Origin: Pseudomonas marginalis
Lineage (GTDB): Bacteria > Pseudomonadota > Gammaproteobacteria > Pseudomonadales > Pseudomonadaceae
Length of the DNA stretch: 64,000 nucleotides
Assembly: GCF_001645105.1 (NCBI RefSeq)
Contig: NZ_LKEG01000034.1
Span: 124,223 to 188,222, forward strand
Direction: 5' to 3'
The stretch's first letter is position 1, and each line of letters begins with the position of its first letter. Positions 22,377 to 31,715 of the stretch are shown here, piece after piece. Both the position numbers and the translations under genes were made by a program. Under the pieces are notes generated by a model. The model saw nothing but the letters and a program-made list of their open reading frames with translations, was not told where the DNA came from and did no database searches.

Positions 22377-23417
22377 ATGCGAATCACCAATAGCTATTAC
22401 AGCAACCTGATCGAGGGTCAATACACTGAGCCTGCGACCTTGTCTGCGCGAATGCCGAGACGTGAATCCAAAGAGCTGCGCGAACTGGCGGAAAGTCATA
22501 TCGGTGTTCAGGAGTTGCTAGAGCGTGCGATGCGACGGCCAAAATCGATTGATGCACCTTGGGGCGTTTTCTTTGCCCCTGAATTCATATCCGTGATCCA
22601 TCGTCGGCTTTTTGCAGGTGCTCGCGATGAGGACTTGCGACTCACTGATGGTCGATTACTCGCGCCGGGCCAATTGCGGGATACAACAGAGCGTAATGTC
22701 CTGGTTGGCGATCATGCTGCACCTGCGTGGGAGTCAGTCACTCCTATGCTCAAGCGCCTGCAGTATGTGTATGGCAGTCAACCGGACCTGACCTCACGAA
22801 TTCTCAGCTCTCTTGCCTACCACCATCGTCTCGCGTTTGTTCACCCATTTGAAGATGGGAATGGTCGGATGGTACGCATGATTACGCACTTGCAACTGAT
22901 GCGGCTGGGGCTCGCGGCGCCCCTTTGGTCACTTTCCCGAGGATTGGCGAGAAAACAGGACGAATACTATGGTCGCTTGCGCGCTGCCGATCGGCCACGT
23001 CGAGGGGATCTCGACGGTCGTGGCCAATTGACTCAAGGTGGGTTGTTCGAATTTGTGGAGTTTATGTTGCAAGTCTGCATTGATCAGATGGAGTACGTAG
23101 AGCAAGCGATGGACCTTGTAACGCTACGCCAGCGACTTGAGAGGGTGATCGGGCTTGAAGGGCGATTCGTAGAGTCCGGAGTGAAACAAGAAATGGCTAA
23201 GGCAGTGCATATCTTGCTGACTCAGGGGGAAGTTGCTCGGGCGGACTTTAAAACGTTTTCTGGTTTGCATGATCGCGTAGCGAGCGACCAGCTTAAGAAG
23301 TTGATTGATCTAGGCGTGGTTGAAGCGCCCTCGGCAAAGTCGCGGTCAATCTTTCCTGGGCTTCCTGTCTGGTTCGCGCAGATGATATTCCCGGATCTCC
23401 ATCGGCGTTTTTACTGA
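22377..23417 (+). CDS. Fic-domain protein (probable AMP transferase); N-terminus uncertain
   Basis: Fic proteins transfer AMP or another nucleotide moiety to a hydroxyl of a target protein. The catalytic motif HPFEDGNGRMVR is complete (near residue 155 of this reading). SNLIEG close to the start fits the autoinhibitory (S/T)xxxE(G/N) motif of class II Fic proteins. A helical region and a winged-helix-like C-terminus (QGEVARADFKTFSGLHDRV) follow. The same frame stays open and looks coding back to at least about 22245 (EPIWPSPGFPASILRTAE) but has no ATG, GTG or TTG. An ATG at 22219 in another frame (MQKFIAGNH) would join it with a one-base shift. So the gene is either frameshifted, starts at a rare codon, or starts at 22377 and lacks its first helices. 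Confidence 0.75.
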   Translation: MRITNSYYSNLIEGQYTEPATLSARMPRRESKELRELAESHIGVQELLERAMRRPKSIDAPWGVFFAPEFISVIHRRLFAGARDEDLRLTDGRLLAPGQLRDTTERNVLVGDHAAPAWESVTPMLKRLQYVYGSQPDLTSRILSSLAYHHRLAFVHPFEDGNGRMVRMITHLQLMRLGLAAPLWSLSRGLARKQDEYYGRLRAADRPRRGDLDGRGQLTQGGLFEFVEFMLQVCIDQMEYVEQAMDLVTLRQRLERVIGLEGRFVESGVKQEMAKAVHILLTQGEVARADFKTFSGLHDRVASDQLKKLIDLGVVEAPSAKSRSIFPGLPVWFAQMIFPDLHRRFY

Positions 23418-23438
23418 GCCTGGAGACAGAGAGCCCGA

Positions 23439-25739
23439 TCACGGCACAAACTCCACCTTCAACCCCCGACCCGCACTGCGTCCTTGGTCGTCACTGACCC
23501 GCAACCGATACTCCCCCGACTTGCCCGGCCGCCAGTTCAGCGTGGTTTGCGGCGGGCCTTGGCCGATCAAGGTTTGATCAGCAAACCAATACAGCATCGC
23601 CGCATCGCTGGCGGCGTTGGCATTCAGCGGGATGCTTTCCTGCGGCTGGGACAGGCGCAACTGATAGCTCACCTGGGTCAACGGCGAACGGATCTGCGGT
23701 GCTTCGCTTGAATCACTGACGCGGTTGGGCTGGCAGTTTTTCATCACGTTGGGCGGTGTGCGCCTTGGCAGGCCGGCGGCGCGGTACAGGCGTTGCACGT
23801 CGCTTGGCCAGAATTCGAAGACTTCTTCGCGGGTGTATTGCGCCTCGAACGGCGGGCATGCGGCCTTGCCGGTGCGGGTGTCGATCAGCACCGGGCGGTG
23901 CAGGTTGGACACGCGAATCGGCGACACGCCGGGGATGTACCAGGTCTTGCGGGTTTGCGGGCACCAGCGGTTGGGCAGTTCACCGGAGGCGGCGCAGACG
24001 TCGATGCGCACCAGTCCAGCGGGCGGCTTGTCAGGCTTGATCACCACCGTGGGTAAGGCCAGGGGCAGGGCGTCGGCGATGCGGAAGAACAGCGGCGCAG
24101 CGGTTTTGGCACCGATAAACGCCGGGTTCGGTCGGCCGTCGAAGTTACCCACCCACACCACTAACACATAGGGGCCGACCAGGCCGGCGCTCCACGCATC
24201 GTGAAAGCCCCAGGAGGTGCCGGTTTTCCACGCGGTGCGCCAGTGGCGGCCGGGCAGGCCATCCGGGCGTGGGTTGCGCCGCAGCATGTCGCGCATCATA
24301 AAGGCCGCCTGGGGCGTGAGCAGTTGGGCGCCCGTGGTCTGGGGCTGTTCCTGCACATAGCGCAACGGGCGCAGGTGCCCATCGCCAGCCAGCATCACAT
24401 ACAGCTGCGCCAGTTCTTCCGGGGTCATCTCACCGCCACCCAGGGCCAAGGCCAGGCCGTAATGGCTTTCGTCGCGCAGGCCTTTGATTCCGGCGCGTTG
24501 CAGCAGCCCGTACAAGGACGGCGACTTGACTTGGCTGGCCAGCCACACCGCCGGGATGTTGCGACTACGGATCAGGGCATCTCGCGCTGTCAGCGGGCCG
24601 ACAAAACTGCCGTCGAAGTTTTCTGGCTGGAAGTAGCCGAAGTGACTCGGCAGGTCTTTGAGGATGCTCATGGGGTGGATCACCCCTTGATCGAGCGCAA
24701 GCCCATACAGAAACGGTTTGAGCGTGGAACCGGGCGAGCGTCGCGACAGCACGCCGTTGACCTGCCCGTGGATGCCTGTGGATAAGTAATCCGCCGAACC
24801 CACCAGCGCTTTGACGCTCTGGTCGCGGCTGTCGATCAGGATCGCCGTGGCGTTTTCCACACCCGTACTGCGTCGCTCGGCGATAAAGCCGGTGATCAGG
24901 CGTTCGAGCAATTGTTGCAACGGCAGGTTGAGGGTGCTGTTCAGTTCATTACCGACCTGGGAGGCCAGCAGCTGTTCACTCAGGTGCGGAGCCAGGAACG
25001 GGATCTGCTGGCGGTTGCGCGCTTCGAGGGGCAAGTGCAGCAGACTGTCGTTACGCGGGTCTTGTGGATAAGTCTCGCGCCAGTCGTTCATCAAGCGCAG
25101 GCGGGCGTTTTGCAGCGACGGCCCGAAGCGTGCGCGCCGGCCTGGCTGCTGGGGAATCACCGCCAGCGCCAGCGCCTCGGACAACGACAGCTGCGCCGCC
25201 GACTTGCCGAAATAGATACGACTCGCCGCCTCGGCCCCTTCGATATTGCCGCCCATGGGCGCCAGGTTCAGGTAGGCCTCCAGGATGTCGTGCTTGCTGT
25301 AGCGTGCTTCCAGCCACAGCGCCAACGCCATCTGCTGCAATTTGCCTGGCACCTGGCGTGTGTTCAGGTCCCACAAGCGCCGTGCCAATTGCATGCTCAA
25401 CGTCGAGCCGCCCTGGCGCTGGCCACCGCTGTAGGTGGCCATGGCGGCGCGCAGCAATGCCGGGGGATTGATCCCCGGGTGCCAGTAGAAATTGCGGTCT
25501 TCCTTGAGCAACAAGGCTTCGACCAGTGAAGGAGAGATCCGCTCCAGCGGTAGCCATAAGCGGTATTGCCCGTCATCCGCCAACGTCATGCGCAGCAGCG
25601 AACCGTCGTCGGCCAGTACCACCCGCGATGAGGTCACGGTCTGCTCGAGCGGGGCATGGGGCCACAGCCGCAACCCCGCCAGCACCACCACCGCTGCGAG
25701 CAGCGGCGGCGTCAGGCGTTTAAGGCTTGGTAATTTCAA
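23439..25739 (-). CDS. pbpC: Penicillin-binding protein 1C (peptidoglycan glycosyltransferase/transpeptidase)
   Basis: Bifunctional class A PBP; 766 residues. N-terminal membrane anchor, GT51 transglycosylase domain (LLLKEDRNFYWHPGINP, QGGSTLSMQLARRL), then a transpeptidase with the SxxK serine in SPGSTLKPF, SRN as the SxN motif, and KTGTSWGFHDAWS. A C-terminal PBP1C extension has the Cys-rich CAASGELPNRWCP. Its start overlaps the end of the alpha-2-macroglobulin gene by 20 bp, the same pairing as E. coli yfhM-pbpC. Three DnaA nonamers or near copies fall within or near its coding sequence. Confidence 0.96.
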   Translation of the reverse strand: MKLPSLKRLTPPLLAAVVVLAGLRLWPHAPLEQTVTSSRVVLADDGSLLRMTLADDGQYRLWLPLERISPSLVEALLLKEDRNFYWHPGINPPALLRAAMATYSGGQRQGGSTLSMQLARRLWDLNTRQVPGKLQQMALALWLEARYSKHDILEAYLNLAPMGGNIEGAEAASRIYFGKSAAQLSLSEALALAVIPQQPGRRARFGPSLQNARLRLMNDWRETYPQDPRNDSLLHLPLEARNRQQIPFLAPHLSEQLLASQVGNELNSTLNLPLQQLLERLITGFIAERRSTGVENATAILIDSRDQSVKALVGSADYLSTGIHGQVNGVLSRRSPGSTLKPFLYGLALDQGVIHPMSILKDLPSHFGYFQPENFDGSFVGPLTARDALIRSRNIPAVWLASQVKSPSLYGLLQRAGIKGLRDESHYGLALALGGGEMTPEELAQLYVMLAGDGHLRPLRYVQEQPQTTGAQLLTPQAAFMMRDMLRRNPRPDGLPGRHWRTAWKTGTSWGFHDAWSAGLVGPYVLVVWVGNFDGRPNPAFIGAKTAAPLFFRIADALPLALPTVVIKPDKPPAGLVRIDVCAASGELPNRWCPQTRKTWYIPGVSPIRVSNLHRPVLIDTRTGKAACPPFEAQYTREEVFEFWPSDVQRLYRAAGLPRRTPPNVMKNCQPNRVSDSSEAPQIRSPLTQVSYQLRLSQPQESIPLNANAASDAAMLYWFADQTLIGQGPPQTTLNWRPGKSGEYRLRVSDDQGRSAGRGLKVEFVP

Positions 25740-28700
25740 GCTGGCCTACTTTGCCGCGCCCTTGCAGGGTGGTTTCGTACATGCCTTCGGCGTAGGCCGG
25801 TGGCGTATTGAAGGTACCGGCGTTGGTCGCACGCACGCGGTAGACGAAAGTGCCTACATCACGCAGCGCAGTGCCGTACAACACCACCCGATCATCACGC
25901 ACGTCCACATACTCCGGCTGCCAGTTGCTCAGTTCGGTTTCACCGATGGGCGCTTGCCAGCTTTGTTCTTCCTGGCTGTCTTCTTCGACGTACTCGGACT
26001 CTTCACCCTCACTTTCCTCGCTGCTGGCGGCTTCCGGCTCCGGCGGCAAGTTATACACAGGCTCGACGCCACCGGGCAGCAGGTCGACCACGGCCACTTG
26101 CTGCACCTGATCGCGGTCGGTAGCCCGCAGGCGCAGGCGTACCAGGAACTCATCACCCACGGCGACCTTGCTCACCGGCTCGCCCTTGAGGTCGAGGTAT
26201 TCGTGGATGATTTCCAGCCCGTTGTTGATCGGCTTGAGCTTGGCGCCCTTGTCGAAACCGGCTTCGCTGAGCATGTAGAACGCGGCCGGACCGTCGGATT
26301 TTTCCATCACCAGTTTTTGCGTGTTGCCCGGCACCGCGGTGCGAGGCGGCTGACCGGCCATCTCCAGCAATTGCTGTTGCTTGTCACCCAGCCAAGCGGT
26401 GGCCTTGAGGGTCATGTCGCTTTGCGCACGCTGGCCGTAGTTGTCCAGCGCGCGCAGCAACAGGGCCGCCGACAGCGAGTTGTAACGCTGTTCGTTGAGG
26501 CGTTTGCCGAGTTTATCCAGCAACGCCGTGGGCACATCGTCCATCAGCTCAGGGAAGTGGCGCGCCAGCAGGTGCAGGTGTTCGGCGTCGTGCACCAGCG
26601 GGTCATAATACAGGCCATCGCTGTCCCACTTATCCACAAGCGAACGCCATGGGATTTTGCGGAACAGCGTATCGGCCTGGCGATCCTGCTTGAGCAGCTT
26701 GTAACTGGCCGCCAGGTAAGCGGCGCCCAAGTCGTTCTGCCAGCTGTCCTTGAAGTAGCTTTCGTAGCGTTCGCGGATATCGCTCAATGCACCACTTACC
26801 AGAATCCCCTGACGGCTCAACAGGTAACTGGCGTAGGCACGGTTGCGCAATTCCGACAGGCCTTCGCTAGGACCATTGGCCAGGTCTGTCAGATACGCAT
26901 TCGAGCGCACCAGCAGGTCCTCCGGCACTGGCAACCCGCGTTCCTTGGCTTCGATGAGGAAGTCGGTGGCGTAGAGGCTGGCGTACGGTGCCACGTCCGG
27001 GTTGGCCGCCCACAAACCAAAGCCGCCGGCCTGGTTCTGGCGTTGGCGCAGCATGCGTACCGCGCTGCCGAAGGCTTGTTCGGCCTCGGGTGCATTGCCG
27101 CCCCAGATCAATGCCGGCATGGCCTTGGACACCAGTTGCTCGGTGCAGGCGTAGCCGTAGTCATCCAGGTAATGCTTGAGGCCGTTGGCCCATACCAGCG
27201 GCGAGGCGGCCACGCCCAGTTGCACGTCGCGCAGTTGGCTGAACAGCTCGCGAGTGGGTTTGAGCTCCTTGCTGGCGCTGTCGAAGCGGCCCAGGCTCAG
27301 GGCAACGCGATGTTCGCTCAGAGGGCGGATCGAGGTGGTTTCCGCCACCTGGATACGTTTGCCGTCCGGCAGCACCGCGACAAAACGCAGGTCTGCCGAG
27401 CCGAGGGTGTCGCCGACCTTGATCTTGAACTCGGCTGTGCCTTCCTTGCGCGGTTGCAGCGACAAGGTATTGCCCTTATCGCCCTGCACAACCAGGCCAG
27501 CGCTGGTCTGCACTTCAAACTTCACGTCCGCCGCCGCGTCGAGGTTACTGAACACCCCGGCGCTGACGTTGAACACATCCCCCGGCGCTACAAAGGCCGG
27601 CACGTTTGGCGTGATCACGATCGGCCCGCGCACCTCGGTATTGGCTTCGCTGACGCCGACACTGTCGCTGTCCACTGCCACCGCGAACAGGTGCAGCTTG
27701 CCGTTGAAACTGTCCGGCACCTGGTAATGCAGCAGGGTTTCACCGGCCGGTAAGTCCACCAGCCCGGACCACCAAGCCACCGGCGGCTGATGTTTACGCT
27801 TGAACGGGTTGAGATGATTAGCCAGGGCGCCTTCCGTATCGCCACCGGGGGCTGCCCCACTGAGCAGGCGGCTGAACTCCGGCAGGATCAGGTCAAGGAT
27901 CTGACTGGTGCCGACCTCCAGCGCACGCTTCTGGAAGAAGAAGCCCAGCGGGTCCGGCGTCTGGTAGCGCGCCACTTGCAGAATGCCTTCGTCTACCGCG
28001 TACACCACCGCGCGGCCCGGACGGTCAGCGTTGACCTTGATATCCAGCGTTTGCCCCGGCTCGATCTTCGCCGGGCCTTCAACCTTCAATGCCATGCGCC
28101 GGGCATCCAGGTTGATGCTGAACGGCACCACGCCGTAGGACAGCGGGCTCATGTACACCTCGGCCGAACCCATATCGCGCACAAACTGCACGTTGACGTA
28201 GGCATTGCCCTCAAGCCCCGCAGGTACGCGGATGTGCTGCACGCTGTTGGTGCTGTCGGCCTTGAACCACTGCTGGGTGTAGACCTTGTCGCGTTCGATG
28301 GTGATCAAGCCGGCACCGGTATACGGGGCACGAATGCTGATGGCGATCTCATCACCGGTGGCGTAACTGCGTTTATCCAGGCGCAATTGCAGTTCGGCAT
28401 TGCGTTCCAGCGAGCGCGACGTGTTGCCACGTCCGGCCACGCTGTAGTCGATCTGGTTGAGTAGGTTGCCGTTGGCGTCTTTCAGTTGCAGGGTGAAATC
28501 GCCCGGCGCTGACGTGTTCAACGTCTGCTTGGCGCCTTCTTTCGTCATCGCCAGCGGCGAGGCGGGCTGGCTGATGTTCTTGATGCGCGACTCGTACTTG
28601 TAGGTGCCGTTGGACTGTTTCACCAGCACCGACACATAACGGTGTTCGACCACTTCGCTGGTCAGGCCGTCCACCGCCACCGGCGTAAGGTCCGGCGCGA

Positions 28701-31524
28701 CGGCCAGCCATTGCACCTGGCGCGGCGCATCCTTGGCGACGTACGACAGCGAATCCTGACTTTTCACACCGACCAGATAAGGTGCGGACGACACCAGCAA
28801 GGCACTTTGCGCCGCGACATTACGGCCGCCTTCGGCCTCGAACACCTGGGTCATCACCTGAAGGCGGTAGGTGCTGTTGGCGAAGCGTTGCAGGTTGAGG
28901 TCGAGCACGGCCTGGCCGTTGTCGTCGACCGTGGTTTCGGCCAGGTCTTCGGTGCTGGCCTCTTCCAGGGCATCGTTGAGGCGGAAACGGTAATCCGGGT
29001 AACGGTCAAACGCCGCGAGCGTCGGGCTCAGGGACATCTTCGCGGTGACACGACGCCCTGATGCCGGAGCGCCGAACAGGTGCATGGCGGTGACCTTGGC
29101 CACCACCTGGTCCGGTGGAATCCAACCCTGAACAGGCGTGTCATGCAGGCTCAAGCTGACCTTCATGCGGTCCGGCTCGAAGTCGCGGACCTTGAAGTTG
29201 ACGCTGCCCAGGTCGGTGCGGGTTTGCTTTTCGCCAATCAACTGCAGGGTCGCGGTGTACTCCCCGGCGGGGGCGACTTCGCTGCTGGGGAAATCAAAGG
29301 TCTCAAAACCGCTGGCGGACAGCTTCAGCGGCTGGCGAATCACCTCCAGCCCGCGCGGGTCGGTGATTTGCAGCTCCACCGGCAAGCCTTGCAGTGCGCC
29401 CTTCCAGTTGCCGCTGCGCACGATCATGCCCAGATGTGCCGTTTCGCCCGGCCGGTACAGGCCACGGTCGGTAAACAGGTAGGCGCTGAGGCGATCAATC
29501 GCGCCGTCCTCTTCCAAACCGCCTACGTCGAAACGCGACAAATCCAACTGCTGGGACTGGCGGGCGATCGGCAGGAACGACTGGTCATTGCCGCGAGTGA
29601 CCACATACATCAGCGGCGTTTTCTCACGTCGCAGTTCATCGAGCTTGGCGAAATGCGCGTGGCCTTCGCCGTCAGTGTGGCCGCTGCTCACCGGCAAACC
29701 GTTGCGGCCGATGATGTCGACTTGCGCGTCGGCGACTGGCGAACCATTGCCGATGGACTGCACATACACATCGTGGCTGCCATCGCTGGAACGCTTGGCG
29801 ATGATGCCCAAGTCCGTCACCACGATAAAACGCAGGTCGCTGGTGCTGCTGCGGTCGTACTCGAACGTGCGCGGGGCCGGGTCATCCTGCGGGCTGAGCT
29901 TGAGCACGAAAATGCCGCGCCGGCCGCCATTGGCGGTGAGGTAGCGGCTGAGGTCGACATTGTCGTAGACGGTTTTCGCCGGGTCATTGGATGACAGCGG
30001 GATATCCAACGACTGACGCTCGACCATGCGATCGAAATACTCATTGCCGAAATTCGGCCGGGCAAAGCTGCCGCTGCTCTGGTCCACCAGGTGTTGCAGC
30101 TGATTGGGCAGCAAGCGGGCGATTTCTACATGGGCGCCGGGTACACCACGGGCCATAAAGCCCAGGCGTTTTTCACCGTTGAGGCTGAGCAAGGCGCCGT
30201 CAGACAGGAACTGCAGGGTGCGCGGGTACGCCGGCATGCTGATCAGCGACGCCGTAGGATTCTTCGCCAGATAGCCGCCGATGGCTTCCAGGTTGGCGGG
30301 CACGCGTACGTACACCGCACGGCCTGCCGGGGCCTTGAACTTGAAGGCGTGCAAGGTATTCAGCGGTTCGACGCTGGGCACGTGGGTCAGGTTGACCTTG
30401 GTGCTGCGGGCGAGCAGGGCGTCATCAATGTCGTTGCTGTTGTAGGGACGCGTGTCGTCCTGGGCTTTTTTCGGCAGCAACCAGGCCTGGACCTTACCAG
30501 CGAGGGTTTCGTCGGCTACGGCGCTGGAGCTGCTGAACATCAGCACCGGCTCCGGCTCGCCACGTGCGTTGTCGACAAAGCTGACTTCGGCCCCGGTGAA
30601 GGTCAGGCGATAGCGACCGGGCACGGTGACTTCCGCCACCAGTGGGGCGGCGCTGGCGTTGCCGCCGTCGCGGGCCTTGATGCCTTCGTCGAGCTTGGCG
30701 CTGACCGGCGTGCTTTCCAGCGGGGTGGCCAGGGCGGCGGAGCGTACGTAGGCGTTGAGTTTTTTCTCGTCGAAGGTGATTTCCGGGCGGTTGGGCAACT
30801 GGGCGTCGCGGTAGGCCAGGCCTTTGCCGAGGGTCACTGTGACGCGCTTGCGTAGGCTGTCTTCATCCACCGGGTGGGAAAAGTGGAAGGTCGCCACCAG
30901 CTGTTTCAGTGTCGGATTGGACGGGTCCTGGTACAGCTCGTTTTGCGCCAGGGTGGCGCGGAACGGTTGGGTGGAAAACTGCGTGCTGTATTGGTCCAGC
31001 AACACGCCGTCGGCCAGCAGGTTTTTCTTTGCCAGGTCGACGGTGTAATGAGCGTCGATGGGCCAGTCTTTTTCCGGTACGAACAACAGGCTGCGGTCAT
31101 CCGCCCAGCGCCAGGTGCCCGCGACCGCGGGTTTGAGGGTGATGCCCTCGGTGACCGGCTTGCCGATGGCCGCCAGCGGGGCCACGGACTCGCCGAAACG
31201 CACCTGCAAGTTATCCACAACCGGTGTTTGCTGGGTGTAATCGGTGAGGTTCGGTTTGTGCAGCGAATAGCTCGCGGTATGCGGCTGCGGCAGGTTGGAA
31301 TACCAGTGCCAGCCATAGAAGCCGGCGGCGGCCAGCAAGACCAGCCCTAATAAACCGGCGCCGGTTTGACGTGGATAAGCGCGGGCTTTGCTGCCCAGGT
31401 TCGCCAGCCCACGGCCGATGGCACGCAGCCAGACCGGCGGATGCCATTGGCCAAAGACGGCCCCCACCACAGTCAATAACGCACCGACAATGCGGCGGCT
31501 GATCGCTTTGAACGAATCGAACAT
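25720..31524 (-). CDS. Bacterial alpha-2-macroglobulin (YfhM type), large protease trap
   Basis: About 1934 residues, clearly longer than E. coli YfhM (about 1650). An N-terminal membrane helix (LLGLVLLAAAGFYGWHWY, near residue 65) anchors it, with the bulk in the periplasm. MG repeats follow, with DRGLYRPGETAHLGMIV typical of the family. The thioester motif appears as ACTEQL near residue 1455 and should covalently trap proteases. An acidic insert rich in Glu and Ser (near 26000 on the map) precedes the C-terminal domain. It pairs with PBP1C, which is thought to repair peptidoglycan when the envelope is breached. ATG 31524 has the better ribosome-binding site (AGGGA); 31533 is an alternative. 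Confidence 0.95.
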   Translation of the reverse strand: MFDSFKAISRRIVGALLTVVGAVFGQWHPPVWLRAIGRGLANLGSKARAYPRQTGAGLLGLVLLAAAGFYGWHWYSNLPQPHTASYSLHKPNLTDYTQQTPVVDNLQVRFGESVAPLAAIGKPVTEGITLKPAVAGTWRWADDRSLLFVPEKDWPIDAHYTVDLAKKNLLADGVLLDQYSTQFSTQPFRATLAQNELYQDPSNPTLKQLVATFHFSHPVDEDSLRKRVTVTLGKGLAYRDAQLPNRPEITFDEKKLNAYVRSAALATPLESTPVSAKLDEGIKARDGGNASAAPLVAEVTVPGRYRLTFTGAEVSFVDNARGEPEPVLMFSSSSAVADETLAGKVQAWLLPKKAQDDTRPYNSNDIDDALLARSTKVNLTHVPSVEPLNTLHAFKFKAPAGRAVYVRVPANLEAIGGYLAKNPTASLISMPAYPRTLQFLSDGALLSLNGEKRLGFMARGVPGAHVEIARLLPNQLQHLVDQSSGSFARPNFGNEYFDRMVERQSLDIPLSSNDPAKTVYDNVDLSRYLTANGGRRGIFVLKLSPQDDPAPRTFEYDRSSTSDLRFIVVTDLGIIAKRSSDGSHDVYVQSIGNGSPVADAQVDIIGRNGLPVSSGHTDGEGHAHFAKLDELRREKTPLMYVVTRGNDQSFLPIARQSQQLDLSRFDVGGLEEDGAIDRLSAYLFTDRGLYRPGETAHLGMIVRSGNWKGALQGLPVELQITDPRGLEVIRQPLKLSASGFETFDFPSSEVAPAGEYTATLQLIGEKQTRTDLGSVNFKVRDFEPDRMKVSLSLHDTPVQGWIPPDQVVAKVTAMHLFGAPASGRRVTAKMSLSPTLAAFDRYPDYRFRLNDALEEASTEDLAETTVDDNGQAVLDLNLQRFANSTYRLQVMTQVFEAEGGRNVAAQSALLVSSAPYLVGVKSQDSLSYVAKDAPRQVQWLAVAPDLTPVAVDGLTSEVVEHRYVSVLVKQSNGTYKYESRIKNISQPASPLAMTKEGAKQTLNTSAPGDFTLQLKDANGNLLNQIDYSVAGRGNTSRSLERNAELQLRLDKRSYATGDEIAISIRAPYTGAGLITIERDKVYTQQWFKADSTNSVQHIRVPAGLEGNAYVNVQFVRDMGSAEVYMSPLSYGVVPFSINLDARRMALKVEGPAKIEPGQTLDIKVNADRPGRAVVYAVDEGILQVARYQTPDPLGFFFQKRALEVGTSQILDLILPEFSRLLSGAAPGGDTEGALANHLNPFKRKHQPPVAWWSGLVDLPAGETLLHYQVPDSFNGKLHLFAVAVDSDSVGVSEANTEVRGPIVITPNVPAFVAPGDVFNVSAGVFSNLDAAADVKFEVQTSAGLVVQGDKGNTLSLQPRKEGTAEFKIKVGDTLGSADLRFVAVLPDGKRIQVAETTSIRPLSEHRVALSLGRFDSASKELKPTRELFSQLRDVQLGVAASPLVWANGLKHYLDDYGYACTEQLVSKAMPALIWGGNAPEAEQAFGSAVRMLRQRQNQAGGFGLWAANPDVAPYASLYATDFLIEAKERGLPVPEDLLVRSNAYLTDLANGPSEGLSELRNRAYASYLLSRQGILVSGALSDIRERYESYFKDSWQNDLGAAYLAASYKLLKQDRQADTLFRKIPWRSLVDKWDSDGLYYDPLVHDAEHLHLLARHFPELMDDVPTALLDKLGKRLNEQRYNSLSAALLLRALDNYGQRAQSDMTLKATAWLGDKQQQLLEMAGQPPRTAVPGNTQKLVMEKSDGPAAFYMLSEAGFDKGAKLKPINNGLEIIHEYLDLKGEPVSKVAVGDEFLVRLRLRATDRDQVQQVAVVDLLPGGVEPVYNLPPEPEAASSEESEGEESEYVEEDSQEEQSWQAPIGETELSNWQPEYVDVRDDRVVLYGTALRDVGTFVYRVRATNAGTFNTPPAYAEGMYETTLQGRGKVGQLEITKP

Positions 31525-31657
31525 GGTGAGCATCCCTGGCTAAGTGCGGCGTATCTTACACGCGTCTTTGATACAAAAGATGACGCGATTCGCCGCCCCG
31601 CTAGGCGTGTTGCATGTAAGAGCGAGTCAGCTACCACTATGTGGTCTGACACACCGT

Positions 31658-31684
31658 CATCGGGGGCAAGCCCCCTCCCACATG
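31658..31684. repeat. Single REP element
   Basis: CATCGGGGGCAAGCCCCCTC followed by CCACATG is one arm of the same family as the REPINs at 18945, 37535 and 46896. The inverted partner is absent. It occupies the gap between the start of the alpha-2-macroglobulin gene and the end of the lipid operon. Confidence 0.75.
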
Positions 31685-31715
31685 TTGATCGTCATTTGGC
31701 TTTAGAGCGGTGACC

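Noticed and set aside
25492..27753. Long open frame of about 750 codons antisense to the alpha-2-macroglobulin gene
   Set aside because: High-GC frame shadow. The opposite strand carries family motifs throughout, and this frame has His/Arg/Gln-rich low-quality sequence and no ribosome-binding site.
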